A stretch of DNA of 64,000 nucleotides from Alphaproteobacteria bacterium. GTDB lineage: Bacteria; Pseudomonadota; Alphaproteobacteria; Micavibrionales; Micavibrionaceae. Shown piece after piece: positions 26,288 through 35,026 of this stretch; positions within the stretch are counted from its first letter, which is position 1, and each line of letters starts with the position of its first letter. A model generated the notes under the pieces. That model was not told where the DNA came from, searched no databases, and saw nothing but the letters and a program-made list of their open reading frames with translations. Made by a program: the position numbers and the translations under genes. The stretch spans positions 205,654 to 269,653 of the forward strand of contig JAJFGS010000003.1 of NCBI GenBank assembly GCA_021775995.1. The letters run 5' to 3'.

Positions 26288-26941
26288 ATGGAATTAACCC
26301 CCCTTATCGCCTATGCCACCACCATTGCTGTTCTTGCCCTAAAACCGGGGGCAGGCGTTGTGGCCGTTATCTCTCGTGCTGCAGAACGCGGGTTTTTTGG
26401 GTTTTTCTCCTATATGTCTGGTGCTTTGCTGGGTGAGATTTTCTATTTAGGCTTGGTTGTTTTCAGCCTATCATTATTTGAAGAAAATTTTATTTTTATT
26501 TCAATTATTTTGAAGGCTTTGGCCAGTGTTTATCTGATTTATTTAGGGTTTCAGGCTTTAACAAGGCCTTCCGATGTAGATTTAGATGGATATGGTGTAG
26601 GCGTTGTAGAAGGAAATTGGAAAGATTTTTCAATGGGGCTTATGCTAACCTTATCTAATCCATTGGTTATCCTTGTCTTTGGTGGCGTTATTCCCGATGT
26701 TATTGGGAAACAGGATGTGTTGATAACATCGTTCCTTGTTCTGGCACTTATTACGATTGCCGTTCAAATCTCAATTGACTTTATGTATTGTACGCCTGTC
26801 TTTTTATCTCGTAAATTGTTTGACAAGAAAATGTTAAACAGGTTAACGAACGTTTCTGGTGTGGTGATGATTTTGATTGGTTTATATTTAGGCTATACCG
26901 CATTGCCCGCTACGGATTTAAAATCTGTCATCTATTATTAG
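26288..26941 (+). CDS. LysE/RhtB-family amino acid exporter
   Basis: This 217-residue membrane protein has the LysE layout of about six helices. The N-terminal signature of the family (LKPGAGVVAVISRAAERGFF) is near residue 19. YLIYLGFQAL ends helix 3, and a later segment NPLVILVFGGVIPD carries the conserved NP. The family exports amino acids or related metabolites. It is monocistronic, and its stop overlaps the convergent mscS-like gene by 4 bases. The substrate is unknown. Confidence 0.85.
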   Translation: MELTPLIAYATTIAVLALKPGAGVVAVISRAAERGFFGFFSYMSGALLGEIFYLGLVVFSLSLFEENFIFISIILKALASVYLIYLGFQALTRPSDVDLDGYGVGVVEGNWKDFSMGLMLTLSNPLVILVFGGVIPDVIGKQDVLITSFLVLALITIAVQISIDFMYCTPVFLSRKLFDKKMLNRLTNVSGVVMILIGLYLGYTALPATDLKSVIYY

Positions 26942-28218
26942 CTCTTATGCACAAACACTTCGCGGTGAGGATAGGGGATTTCTATTCCATTTTCTTTGAA
27001 GATATCCCACAGCGAGAGCATGACATCACCTTTGGTATTGGTGAGACCTTTTTCAGCATCCTTAATCCAGTACCGGAGTACAAAGTTTAGGGAACTATCG
27101 CCAAATTCAACCAAGTGGCAAACAGGGGCAGGGCTATCGACCACACGGTCAGGCTTCCCTGCGGCTTCAATTGCCATGCGTTTTACATCATGAGGATTGG
27201 AATTATAATGCACACCAAAACTAGTTTCGACTCGCACCAACGTATTGCCATGTGACCAATTGATAACTTGTTGGGTGATAAATTCTTCATTTGGAACAAG
27301 GTAAGATTTATTATCACGTGTGACCAGTTCGGTATAGCGTGCGCCCATATGATTGACCCAGCCAAATGTGCCATCCATCTCGATGATATCGCCAGGCTTA
27401 ATGGATTGATCCATCAAAAGCAGCATACCGCTGAATAGATTAGAAATTACTTTTTGTAAACCAAAACCAATACCTAAACCAACGGCACCTGAGAATACGG
27501 CGAATAGAGATAAATCAATCCCTGCCGATGTCACACCGATAAGAAGGGCGGTAACCACCAAAAAGACACGGGCAATTTTTGAAATGAGAACACGGCTAGA
27601 TGGGTTTAAGCTACGAACTGTTGCTAGGCGTCGGTCAGTAATGTTTGCAATGAAAAGTGCTGCATACATTAATATAAAAATACCGAAAACACCTTTGGCG
27701 ACACTTAAGGCAGAAAGACGAAACTCACCGATGTTAAAACCAATAGCATCAAGCGTTGTCATCGTTTGGTCAAGAATACCAAAGATACTTAAGGCAACAA
27801 GGCCAAGGACGGAAAAGGCAATGATGTTGCGGGCAAATCTTTGTTCAATAAATTGTGCAATAAGGCGGATAAACACCCATGCTAAAAGTAATTTAATAAC
27901 AGCGGTTGAGAAGCTGACAGGAAATCCTAAGCCATCGGGGCCAGCAATCTTTGTTCCAATGAAAATAAAAAGCATCGCCAGTAATGGAAAAGTTAGCCTC
28001 AGGCAGCTATAGAGAATTTCACTAATGCGAAAAGGCACACTGAGTTTATTAATCAAATCATTAAGGTGCGGTTTAATCAGATTTTTTATGATCAAGGCCA
28101 TCATAAAAGACGTTGTGAGGATGATAACCTGTACGCCAAAGTTATATGTCCAAACATTGGTAATAAACCAATCGATCAGTTGTTTTTGGATATCAACGAA
28201 TTTCATGCTATCAAACAT
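26938..28218 (-). CDS. MscS-family mechanosensitive ion channel
   Basis: This 426-residue inner-membrane channel opens under membrane tension. The N-terminal part carries several hydrophobic helices beyond the three of E. coli MscS. The pore helix and beta domain are recognisable: FAVFSGAVGLGIGFGLQKVI, then FSGMLLLMDQSIKPGDIIEM and the strand TRDNKSYLVPNEEFI. The C-terminal domain ends in IPYPHREV, a family hallmark. The stop overlaps that of the LysE-family gene. It is probably an osmotic safety valve of the larger MscS type. Confidence 0.9.
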   Translation of the reverse strand: MFDSMKFVDIQKQLIDWFITNVWTYNFGVQVIILTTSFMMALIIKNLIKPHLNDLINKLSVPFRISEILYSCLRLTFPLLAMLFIFIGTKIAGPDGLGFPVSFSTAVIKLLLAWVFIRLIAQFIEQRFARNIIAFSVLGLVALSIFGILDQTMTTLDAIGFNIGEFRLSALSVAKGVFGIFILMYAALFIANITDRRLATVRSLNPSSRVLISKIARVFLVVTALLIGVTSAGIDLSLFAVFSGAVGLGIGFGLQKVISNLFSGMLLLMDQSIKPGDIIEMDGTFGWVNHMGARYTELVTRDNKSYLVPNEEFITQQVINWSHGNTLVRVETSFGVHYNSNPHDVKRMAIEAAGKPDRVVDSPAPVCHLVEFGDSSLNFVLRYWIKDAEKGLTNTKGDVMLSLWDIFKENGIEIPYPHREVFVHKS

Positions 28219-28320
28219 CCCAATATATTAAAGCAAGCATTCAATAATGAAAAGGGATGTTTCACTCTTGTTTTTCTAACGGCTGGCGGTGACGAGCCAT
28301 TGCAAAGTAAACCAACTTCA

Positions 28321-28953
28321 TTAAGCTCTTAATGCTTTAATCAACATCGTGGTCATGTCTTTGATGAAGGCATCATCTAATTCTTGTCCACTGATGAGGC
28401 GAAAGAAAACAGGACCGAGTACAACATCAATTGCGCTGTCTGTATCAAGTTTATTAGAAAATTCGCCTGTTTGTTTACCGCCATCAATATAAGAGGACAG
28501 CGTGTTATATCGATCTTGCAGATAGGTATTGATAAAAATCTTTAAACTTTCAGGGTCTGATTGGGCTTCACCAATGATTTCTGCTACCAAGCGACCATTC
28601 TTGCCATTCATTTGTCGGCAAAGTTTATCAAGCTGCATTGTTACCCCTTGAACAGCATTGCGTGGGGTGGGCATAACATTATTAAAGGCGGGTTGAGAAA
28701 AAACAGCCTCAATGACGACGGCGGATTTATTGGGCCACCACCTATAAATGGTGGTTTTTCCGACACTGGCTTTCTTTGCGATGGCTTCAATTGACAGCTT
28801 TTGTACAGAATTATGGGTAAGCAAACGGCGTGTGGCATCTAAAATAGAGCGGCGCGAGCTTTCTGAGCGCGGACGGCCAGATTTTTGAGTTGAATCACTC
28901 TTAATGACATTTTCAAGGTCAACCAATTGATTTTGCTGGATGTTTTCCTGCAT
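28321..28953 (-). CDS. TetR-family transcriptional regulator
   Basis: This 210-residue regulator has an N-terminal TetR DNA-binding domain at about residues 26-72. The helix-turn-helix is LSIEAIAKKASVGKTTIYRW, followed by WPNKSAVV. The C-terminal ligand domain is helical and not assignable to a known effector. About 25 residues of polar sequence precede the DNA-binding domain. It is divergent from the RimK-like gene across a 246-base spacer and may regulate itself or that gene. The target is unknown. Confidence 0.88.
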   Translation of the reverse strand: MQENIQQNQLVDLENVIKSDSTQKSGRPRSESSRRSILDATRRLLTHNSVQKLSIEAIAKKASVGKTTIYRWWPNKSAVVIEAVFSQPAFNNVMPTPRNAVQGVTMQLDKLCRQMNGKNGRLVAEIIGEAQSDPESLKIFINTYLQDRYNTLSSYIDGGKQTGEFSNKLDTDSAIDVVLGPVFFRLISGQELDDAFIKDMTTMLIKALRA

Positions 28954-29199
28954 TTCTACTCTCCTTCATAATCTTACTGAACGCTCCGTATTATAATTAT
29001 TATGATTTATAAGTCGATAGGCTTTATTAATTTTATTTTGATAGCCTAGATAATGATTTTTCCTTTTTGTTCATAGGGCAATATGGTGTATAAAGGAAAA
29101 ATATCACTTCCAAGGAATAAACATAACATTTGCGTTTTGACGTGTTAATGTCCTTAAGATGTGAACGTGTATTTAATAGGTCCTTAGGGGGTAGTGAGT

Positions 29200-30174
29200 A
29201 TGGAAGTTTGGATTTTATATGGGGATGATATTGAATCAAATGCTGATTTAGCACATGAGGCAAGACGTTTTATTTCCGAAGGTAATAAAATGGACGTCGA
29301 TATTAAGGTTATTAAACCCTCACAATTTGATATTCTTGTCACTCAAGGTGAACGCGAATCTATTTTAATTGACGGCAAAGCTGCGCCACTGCCTGATTTT
29401 GTTTTTCCTTATTTTAATCATAATGACCATGGTTATTTTTCGCTTGCCATCGTAAGGCAATTAGAGCGTTTAGGTGTTCGCGTTTTTAATGGCGCGGATG
29501 CTATTGAAACAGTACGTGATAAATTTCATACGCATCAAATATTGGCAGAAAGCGGTATCGATACACCAGATACAATGTTGGCAAAATTTCCTGTTGATAT
29601 GAAATTGATTGAAGAAACAATTGGTTTTCCTGTTGTTGTTAAAACATTAAATGGGGCGTTGGGGATTGGTGTATTTTTAGTTGAAACCAGCAATGCGTTT
29701 TATGATTTAATGGAATTAGTTGGTGAGACAAATCCAAATTTACAACTTATTTTCCAAAAATTTGTATCGGTAAGTAAAGGACGTGATTTACGTCTTTTGG
29801 TTGTTCATGGTGAAGTTATTGCTTCGATGGAGCGCCGTGCAAAAGATGGTGGCTTTAAAGCAAATTATAGTAGTGGTGCTTCTGTGCATGACTTTGAGCC
29901 TGACGTTGAGGCAATTGATATTGCTTTGCGTACAGCCGATGTTCTCAATATTGATATTGGCGGTGTTGATTTGTTGTTTAAAGAGGGTGGTGGTTACACA
30001 ATTTGTGAAGCCAACACATTTCCTGGTTTTAAGGGATTAGAAAAAGCATCTGGTGTAAATGTTGCTAAGAAAATTATAGAAGCCATGCAGCATGAGCTAA
30101 ACAAAAATGGTGGTATTTCTCGTCGTATGAAAAAGCAAGCGACTCTTAATGCAGATTATGCAACAAGACATTAA
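29200..30174 (+). CDS. RimK-like ATP-grasp ligase
   Basis: This ATP-grasp enzyme of about 324 residues is in the RimK (alpha-L-glutamate ligase) group. The central part reads DKFHTHQILAESGIDTPDTM and FPVVVKTLNGALGIGVFLVE, with the ATP-binding Lys. The magnesium-binding end follows: GGVDLLFKEGGGYTICEANT, then FPGFKGLE. These enzymes form an amide or peptide bond onto a carboxylate using ATP. ATG 29200 is chosen because the AGGGGG ribosome site is 8 bases away, while the GTG at 29194 is too close. A racemase gene starts 3 bases downstream, so the two likely share a substrate. Confidence 0.88.
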   Translation: MEVWILYGDDIESNADLAHEARRFISEGNKMDVDIKVIKPSQFDILVTQGERESILIDGKAAPLPDFVFPYFNHNDHGYFSLAIVRQLERLGVRVFNGADAIETVRDKFHTHQILAESGIDTPDTMLAKFPVDMKLIEETIGFPVVVKTLNGALGIGVFLVETSNAFYDLMELVGETNPNLQLIFQKFVSVSKGRDLRLLVVHGEVIASMERRAKDGGFKANYSSGASVHDFEPDVEAIDIALRTADVLNIDIGGVDLLFKEGGGYTICEANTFPGFKGLEKASGVNVAKKIIEAMQHELNKNGGISRRMKKQATLNADYATRH

Positions 30175-30177
30175 GTT

Positions 30178-30873
30178 ATGAAGACCATAGGTATTATTGG
30201 CGGTCTTAGCCCTGTATCAACTGTAAGTTATTATAAAATTATCAACGATACTGTTCGTCAAGAATTAGGCCGTGACCATTCTGCAAAAATAATATTATAT
30301 TCCGTTGATTGTGAAGAGTTTTGTGAGCTTAAGAGAAAAGGTGACTGGGAAACGCAAAGTAAAATGCTTTGTGATGTTGCTATCACTTTGAAGGGGGTTG
30401 GTGCTGATTTTATTGTTTTGGCAACCAATACCATGCATAAGGTGGCGGATGATATTCAAAAGGCTTTGGGAGAAACGCCATTTCTTCATATTGCTGATGC
30501 TACGGCAGACGAGGCGTTGAGCAAAGGATTCAAAACTGTTGCGTTTCTTGGTACAAAATACGCAATGGATATGGATTTTTATACAGGATGTTTGGAAAGT
30601 AGAGGTTTAAAACCTTTGGTACCTGAGGCTGAATCTGAAAGAGAAAAAATAAGCAGGATTATTTATGAGGAGCTTATAAAAGGTGAAGTTAATCAGTCAT
30701 CTGAGGCATTTTATATTAAGACAATTCAGGCGTTAAAAGAGCGGGGGGCTGAAGCTGTCATTTTAGGATGCACTGAAATTGGCACACTAATTAACGAAGA
30801 TAACAGTCCCTTGCCTGTTTTGGATACAACATTAATTCATGCACATCGTGCTGCTAAACTTGCCCTCTCTTAA
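30178..30873 (+). CDS. Aspartate/glutamate racemase family protein (YgeA type)
   Basis: This 231-residue racemase of the cofactor-independent Asp/Glu family starts with the typical MKTIGIIGGLSPVSTVSYY. In place of the first catalytic cysteine it has Thr83 in LATNTMHK. The second, Cys198, is retained in LGCTE. This Thr/Cys pair is known from E. coli YgeA, an L-aspartate/glutamate racemase, at almost identical positions. It follows the RimK-like ligase by 3 bases and overlaps the convergent lipoprotein gene by 4. It may supply a D-amino acid to the ligase, which is inference. Confidence 0.88.
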   Translation: MKTIGIIGGLSPVSTVSYYKIINDTVRQELGRDHSAKIILYSVDCEEFCELKRKGDWETQSKMLCDVAITLKGVGADFIVLATNTMHKVADDIQKALGETPFLHIADATADEALSKGFKTVAFLGTKYAMDMDFYTGCLESRGLKPLVPEAESEREKISRIIYEELIKGEVNQSSEAFYIKTIQALKERGAEAVILGCTEIGTLINEDNSPLPVLDTTLIHAHRAAKLALS

Positions 30874-32093
30874 AACCTGCTTGGGGCGGGATCAATTTCA
30901 ATGATTGAACCACCGCGTAATTCAAGAACTGCCAAGCCTCGTTCGATAATTCCATTTTGTTTAAATCTGAAAACGCCATCTGTTCCTGCAAAACCGTTTG
31001 GATTTGTAATGGATGCAAAATCGTAAGCGGGACGGCTTCCACTTTGATAACCATTCTTTGCCAATATAGCGGCAAGGGCTGTGGCATCATAAGCCAAGGT
31101 TGCAAGGCGAACAGGTTTTACTCCATAAGATGATGCATATTTTTGCTCAAATTGTTGGCGCATTGTTGGCGATGGTGCAGCAAACCAACCTCCTTGCATA
31201 TTGGGTTGCGCTGCGACCCGGTTATCATCCCATAGACCTGTACCAAGGCGTTTAACTTGGGTTGGCATTAAATTATTGTAGCTTAGAGCGCTGGCGATCA
31301 TGTCTGTTTGATTACCGGCGACTGGCATAAAGACAGCATTAAACTGAGGGGCTTGTCCCTCTTGTGGTTTGAGTGTTTCGATTTGGTTGATAATTGTTGT
31401 GTCGCCTGTTTGATAGCGAATAGATTTAGCCAACGTCCCACCGTTATTAAGAACAATTTGACTAAACTGACCTGTTACAGCATTACCATATGTATCTCGT
31501 GGGGCGATAAGACCGTAATCTTTGTACCCTTTTGATAAGGCGTATCGGGTGACACGTTCGACTTGAGAAAAGGGCATAAAGCCCATGAGAAATGTTTGGT
31601 TGTCTGCCAATGTCCAATCAGTTGAAAAAGCAATAACATTAATATTTTTAGATCGGGTGATAGGTTTTACGGCACGAACAGAGTTAGCAAAAAGTGGCCC
31701 TAAAATAAGTTGTGCCCCATCGTTAATAGCCGAAGTTGCTGCGGCAACCGCACCGCTTTGTGTACCTTTTGTATCACGTGGCATTAAATTAAAATTGTTA
31801 TAGCCCATTTCAAACATAGCCAATTGTGCGCCCTGTAACATGGATTTTCCTAGGCTGCTTTGAGCACCGCTTAAAGGCAAAAGAATAGCGACATTGACGG
31901 GTGGTAAATTATCAAACTGGCTCATCTGCGTTGGTCTTTGCGTTGATGAACCTAGCCTGTCTGTTTGGGTAGGCGTCCCCCAAGGGTTGGATGCCTGACC
32001 AAGTGGTGCACATCCTGATATTATGATGAGGGCTGTAAAAACCAGTAAAGTAAAAAGATAGGTGATAAGGGGCGTAAATTTTATGTTAGTCAT
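30870..32093 (-). CDS. Penicillin-binding protein activator, LpoA-like lipoprotein
   Basis: This lipoprotein of about 407 residues has the type I periplasmic-binding fold found in the C-terminal part of LpoA and in branched-chain amino acid receptors. The start at 32093 gives a proper lipoprotein signal with Cys28 in IIISGC. A longer frame begins 22 codons upstream without signal features. Typical segments are NVAILLPLSGAQSSLGKSML and LILGPLFANSVRAVKP. The genes around it (rsmI, yraN, BON lipoprotein) match the E. coli yraL-lpoA-yraN-dolP neighbourhood, which supports a role in cell-wall synthesis. It is divergent from rsmI. Confidence 0.85.
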   Translation of the reverse strand: MTNIKFTPLITYLFTLLVFTALIIISGCAPLGQASNPWGTPTQTDRLGSSTQRPTQMSQFDNLPPVNVAILLPLSGAQSSLGKSMLQGAQLAMFEMGYNNFNLMPRDTKGTQSGAVAAATSAINDGAQLILGPLFANSVRAVKPITRSKNINVIAFSTDWTLADNQTFLMGFMPFSQVERVTRYALSKGYKDYGLIAPRDTYGNAVTGQFSQIVLNNGGTLAKSIRYQTGDTTIINQIETLKPQEGQAPQFNAVFMPVAGNQTDMIASALSYNNLMPTQVKRLGTGLWDDNRVAAQPNMQGGWFAAPSPTMRQQFEQKYASSYGVKPVRLATLAYDATALAAILAKNGYQSGSRPAYDFASITNPNGFAGTDGVFRFKQNGIIERGLAVLELRGGSIIEIDPAPSRF

Positions 32094-32129
32094 AGCAATC
32101 TCTGTCAAACCTGATAGTTTTATTAAATT

Positions 32130-33110
32130 ATGTCTGGTATTTCTCGTGACCCTACACAAAAAATAAATTCAAAGCCACAGAACTTTTTCCAAAATTTAGG
32201 TAAGAATGCACAAATGGTTCAAAAAGAAGAGAAAAAACAACAGATTGAAATAAAATCTGAGCCGAAATCTGTACCAATGAAGCCAGGGTTCTATCTTGTA
32301 GCAACCCCAATCGGGAATTTACGCGATATTACCTTTAGAGCGCTGGATGTTCTGTCATCTGTTGATTTAATCGTCTGTGAAGATACGCGGGTGACGGGTA
32401 AGTTGATGAATGCTTATGGATTTAAGAAGAAGATGCAGGTCTATAATGACCATAGTACAGATAAGCAGCGCGAGCATCTCATTCAATGTGTGGCTGATGG
32501 ACAATCTGTTGCGGTTTTAAGCGATGCGGGAACGCCTTTGGTTTCTGATCCGGGCTATAAATTGGTGCGTGGCGCGGTGGAGGCTGAGTTATATGTGACT
32601 TCTATTCCCGGACCGAATGCCGCGCTTCCTGCGTTACAGCTTTCAGGGTTGCCGACCGACCAGTTTTGTTTTCTAGGTTTTTTGCCACCCAAAACCACGG
32701 CACGTCAGACAGCGTTAAAAAAATGGGAAATGGTACCAGGGAGTTTGATTGTATATGAAACAGGACCTAGGCTGATTGATAGCTTGCAAGATATGCGAAA
32801 TGTTTTGGGCAATCGTGAAGCAGCGGTAATGCGTGAGCTCACAAAAATGTATGAAGAAGTAAAGCGTGGAAAATTGTCAGATCTAATTGTGAGCTATACA
32901 AAATCTGGTGCCCCTAAGGGTGAGATTGTTGTGGTGTTAGGGCAGGCCGTGGCAGAGATTGTTTCAACGGAGAGTATTGAAAAACAAATAAAATCTGCGC
33001 TGGAAAAAATGTCTGTGCGTGATGCGGCCGAAATGGTATCGCAAGCGACGGGCAAACCTAAGAAAACAATTTATACACTGGCCTTGAAACTTGCGAGTGA
33101 TAGGAAATAG
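32130..33110 (+). CDS. rsmI: 16S rRNA (cytidine1402-2'-O)-methyltransferase RsmI
   Basis: RsmI methylates the 2'-hydroxyl of C1402 in the ribosomal decoding centre. The core begins at residue 51 with MKPGFYLVATPIGNLRDITF. It continues with CEDTRVTGKL, LSDAGTPLVSDPGY and SIPGPNAALPALQLSGLPTD, all family signatures. The 50 residues before the core are polar and are absent in E. coli (286 residues), so a later ATG (32214 or 32277) is possible. The 3' end and the following yraN start are partly repeated 0.7 kb downstream. Confidence 0.94.
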   Translation: MSGISRDPTQKINSKPQNFFQNLGKNAQMVQKEEKKQQIEIKSEPKSVPMKPGFYLVATPIGNLRDITFRALDVLSSVDLIVCEDTRVTGKLMNAYGFKKKMQVYNDHSTDKQREHLIQCVADGQSVAVLSDAGTPLVSDPGYKLVRGAVEAELYVTSIPGPNAALPALQLSGLPTDQFCFLGFLPPKTTARQTALKKWEMVPGSLIVYETGPRLIDSLQDMRNVLGNREAAVMRELTKMYEEVKRGKLSDLIVSYTKSGAPKGEIVVVLGQAVAEIVSTESIEKQIKSALEKMSVRDAAEMVSQATGKPKKTIYTLALKLASDRK

Positions 33111-33190
33111 ACAGGCTGGGTTATAAGGCAAAAACTTACGATAAAGGCCGAAAAGGCCGCTGCAAAGTGGCTTATTCTTGAGGCGCATTA
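33111..33190 (+). pseudogene. Decayed duplicate of the yraN 5' end
   Basis: Directly after rsmI lies a broken copy of the start of yraN. It matches 33838-33910 closely: AAAAACTTACGATAAAGG, then GAAAAGGC.GCTGC.AAGTGGCT. It lost the ATG and about ten early bases. It also carries one copy of GATAAAGG where intact yraN has two in tandem, which shifts the frame. A stop follows soon after. The last 30 bases of rsmI before it are likewise repeated before the intact yraN. Confidence 0.8.
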
Positions 33191-33279
33191 GCAATTCTAT
33201 ATATTTCACATATACTCCATTGACATAAAGATTTTAGTCCTCTAATGTCCCGTCTGGTCATAAGAAGGAGTATATATCA

Positions 33280-33687
33280 ATGAAAACAGAAAATTCAGAG
33301 ACAGAAGAAAAACTAAAGCCAGCCGTAGATCCAAATCCAGGCGTAGGTCGGTTTGGTGTATGCCTATTAGCATTCATGGGGGGCGTCATGGTAGTTAGCG
33401 CTTTATCAAAGGCTGTTGGAGATGGGCGTAGCCGGAAGTTTGCAACAGCAAACCCGTCAGAAGCTATTAAAATAGCTATTGAAGCGGGTATGCCTGAAGG
33501 CTTGCCTAAGCATCTACCCGCTTGCCGAGAGAAGTTTAATGTCACAGTTAGTTCAGAAGTCACAACAAAAGAAGCAAACGCAGTAGTTGGCTGCGCAGCA
33601 GAAAAGCACAGAGTCGAGATTCTGGATAAAGCCTATGAGCAGGCGAAAGAAACTGGCGATTATAGCGGTATAGTTTTAAAGCCTTAG
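33280..33687 (+). CDS. Hypothetical single-pass membrane protein inserted between rsmI and yraN
   Basis: This 135-residue protein of unknown family has a good AAGGAG ribosome site. Residues 1-22 are polar, a hydrophobic helix spans about 26-45 (GVCLLAFMGGVMVVSALSKA), and the rest is a soluble helical part with two cysteines (LPACREKF; VVGCAAEKH). An N-in, periplasmic C-terminal topology is likely. It sits between two partial copies of the rsmI-yraN junction, so it arrived by insertion or lies in a decayed tandem duplication. No mobility gene accompanies it. Confidence 0.7.
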   Translation: MKTENSETEEKLKPAVDPNPGVGRFGVCLLAFMGGVMVVSALSKAVGDGRSRKFATANPSEAIKIAIEAGMPEGLPKHLPACREKFNVTVSSEVTTKEANAVVGCAAEKHRVEILDKAYEQAKETGDYSGIVLKP

Positions 33688-33730
33688 GTAGTCACTAAAT
33701 CCTTGCACCGTCTCACTCAAAGCAGTGTTA

Positions 33731-33815
33731 AAAAATGTATGAAGAAGTAAATCATGGCAAATTGTCAGGTTTAATTGTACATTAGCGTTGAAACTTTTGA
33801 GTGATAGGAAATAGG
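33731..33815 (+). pseudogene. Decayed duplicate of the rsmI 3' end
   Basis: The stretch before yraN contains two rsmI pieces joined by a deletion. 33731-33780 matches rsmI 32843-32892 (KMYEEV..GKLS.LIV in the same frame), and 33787-33815 matches the rsmI stop region 33082-33110 (TTGAAACTT..GAGTGATAGGAAATAG). About 190 bases between them are missing. This is the mirror partner of the yraN fragment at 33111. Confidence 0.8.
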
Positions 33816-33816
33816 C

Positions 33817-34203
33817 ATGTTGGATCGCCGCCTTGTAAATAAGACAAAAACTTACGATAAAGGGATAAAGGCTGAAAAGGCTGCTGCGAAGTGGCTCATC
33901 TTGAAGGGCTATGAAATTCTTGAAACGCGCTACAAGACAAAATACGGCGAAATTGATCTTATTATCCAAAAGAAAAACACTATTGCCTTTGTTGAGGTAA
34001 AGGCGCGGGTCACTAAAGATAAAGCCTTAGAGAGCGTAACGCCAAGGATGCAACAGCGCATAATACAGGCTGCTTCCTATTATATAAGCCAAAATAATGT
34101 TGAAGGCTATGACCTTCGTTTTGATGTTATATCGGTTGTGCCATCTTTCCTTGGAATGGTCACAATTCAACATCTGGACAACGCATGGCAGCTGACGGCA
34201 TAA
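33817..34203 (+). CDS. yraN: YraN family (UPF0102) endonuclease-like protein
   Basis: This 128-residue protein of the YraN family has a restriction-endonuclease-like fold. The N-terminal helix KAEKAAAKWLILKGYEILE is followed by KYGEIDLIIQKKNTIAFVEV and the Lys of EVKAR. These are the expected GEIDLI and EVK elements of a PD-(D/E)XK active site. Biological role is poorly defined, but its place after rsmI is conserved across proteobacteria. Here that junction is interrupted by a duplication and one extra gene. A tandem GATAAAGG repeat lies in codons 10-15. Confidence 0.9.
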   Translation: MLDRRLVNKTKTYDKGIKAEKAAAKWLILKGYEILETRYKTKYGEIDLIIQKKNTIAFVEVKARVTKDKALESVTPRMQQRIIQAASYYISQNNVEGYDLRFDVISVVPSFLGMVTIQHLDNAWQLTA

Positions 34204-34211
34204 TAGCCATT

Positions 34212-35024
34212 ATGATTCGAAATAAATTAATTCTTGCTCTTCTTCTTTCTCCTCTCCTGTTGGGGGGCTGTACTGGTTTAGGTATGGTTACAGGAGCGGC
34301 GGCTGTGACAGGTGTTTCTGCGGCGCAAGAGGGCGGTATCCCGCGCGCAATTGATGACGCTAAAATAAAAATAAAAATTAACGAAGCGTGGTTTCAATAT
34401 GATGTGGATGCCTTTCGTAAATTAAGCACAACCGTCAATCAAGGGCGTGTTTTAATTACGGGTGTTGTGCAAGATCCTGCACAACGGGTTGAGGCTATTC
34501 GTCTTGTCTGGCTTGTCGAAGGTGTTGAACAAGTTATCAATGAAATTCGTGTTGCTGATAGTGCTGGCGTTACAGGTTTTGTAAAAGATGCATGGATTAC
34601 ATCGCGCTTACGTGGTTCTTTAACACTCAATCGCGGTGTTCAGTCTATTAATTATTCTATTGAGACGGTTCAAGGCGTTGTTTACTTGATGGGTGTTGCC
34701 CAACATCAAGCAGAACTTAATCTTGTGATTGAAACAGCACGAACAATATCAGGTGTGAAGCAAGTTGTAAGTTACGTGAAATTAGCGGGTGAACCTTTGT
34801 CAGGGGAAACAAAAGCACAACCATTACCAGAAACGAATGTTCCTGCCCAACCGCAGAACTTGCAAAATAATATTCAGAACCAACCGCCGGAAAACTATGG
34901 TCCAGTTACGAGTTCATCAAATGTAAATACGGTGTCAAAGGTAGAGGTTGCACCAGACATTGATGTTCCAACAAAAACTGTTCCTGAAAATGCTCCTTCT
35001 ATTGAAGACCAATATTATAATTAA
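34212..35024 (+). CDS. dolP: BON-domain lipoprotein, DolP (YraP)-like
   Basis: This outer-membrane-type lipoprotein has about 270 residues. The start at 34212 gives MIRNKLILALLLSPLLLGGC with the lipid-modified Cys20. An upstream in-frame codon lacks this. Two BON domains follow (about 47-115 and 118-190), each with the glycine-bearing strand pattern GRVLITGVVQD and GVVYLMGVAQ. The last 70 residues are Pro/Gln/Asn-rich and probably extended. DolP supports outer-membrane integrity and septal wall splitting in E. coli, where it also lies in the rsmI-lpoA-yraN group. E. coli DolP is shorter (191 residues). Confidence 0.85.
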   Translation: MIRNKLILALLLSPLLLGGCTGLGMVTGAAAVTGVSAAQEGGIPRAIDDAKIKIKINEAWFQYDVDAFRKLSTTVNQGRVLITGVVQDPAQRVEAIRLVWLVEGVEQVINEIRVADSAGVTGFVKDAWITSRLRGSLTLNRGVQSINYSIETVQGVVYLMGVAQHQAELNLVIETARTISGVKQVVSYVKLAGEPLSGETKAQPLPETNVPAQPQNLQNNIQNQPPENYGPVTSSSNVNTVSKVEVAPDIDVPTKTVPENAPSIEDQYYN

Positions 35025-35026
35025 GT

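Noticed and set aside
27584..28012. A 142-codon plus-strand frame inside the MscS gene
   Set aside because: It is Arg/Lys-rich and antisense to a conserved channel gene.
33111..33279. A possible mobile-element end at the rsmI-yraN insertion
   Set aside because: No transposase, terminal inverted repeats or target-site duplication were seen; the flanks are explained by rsmI and yraN fragments.
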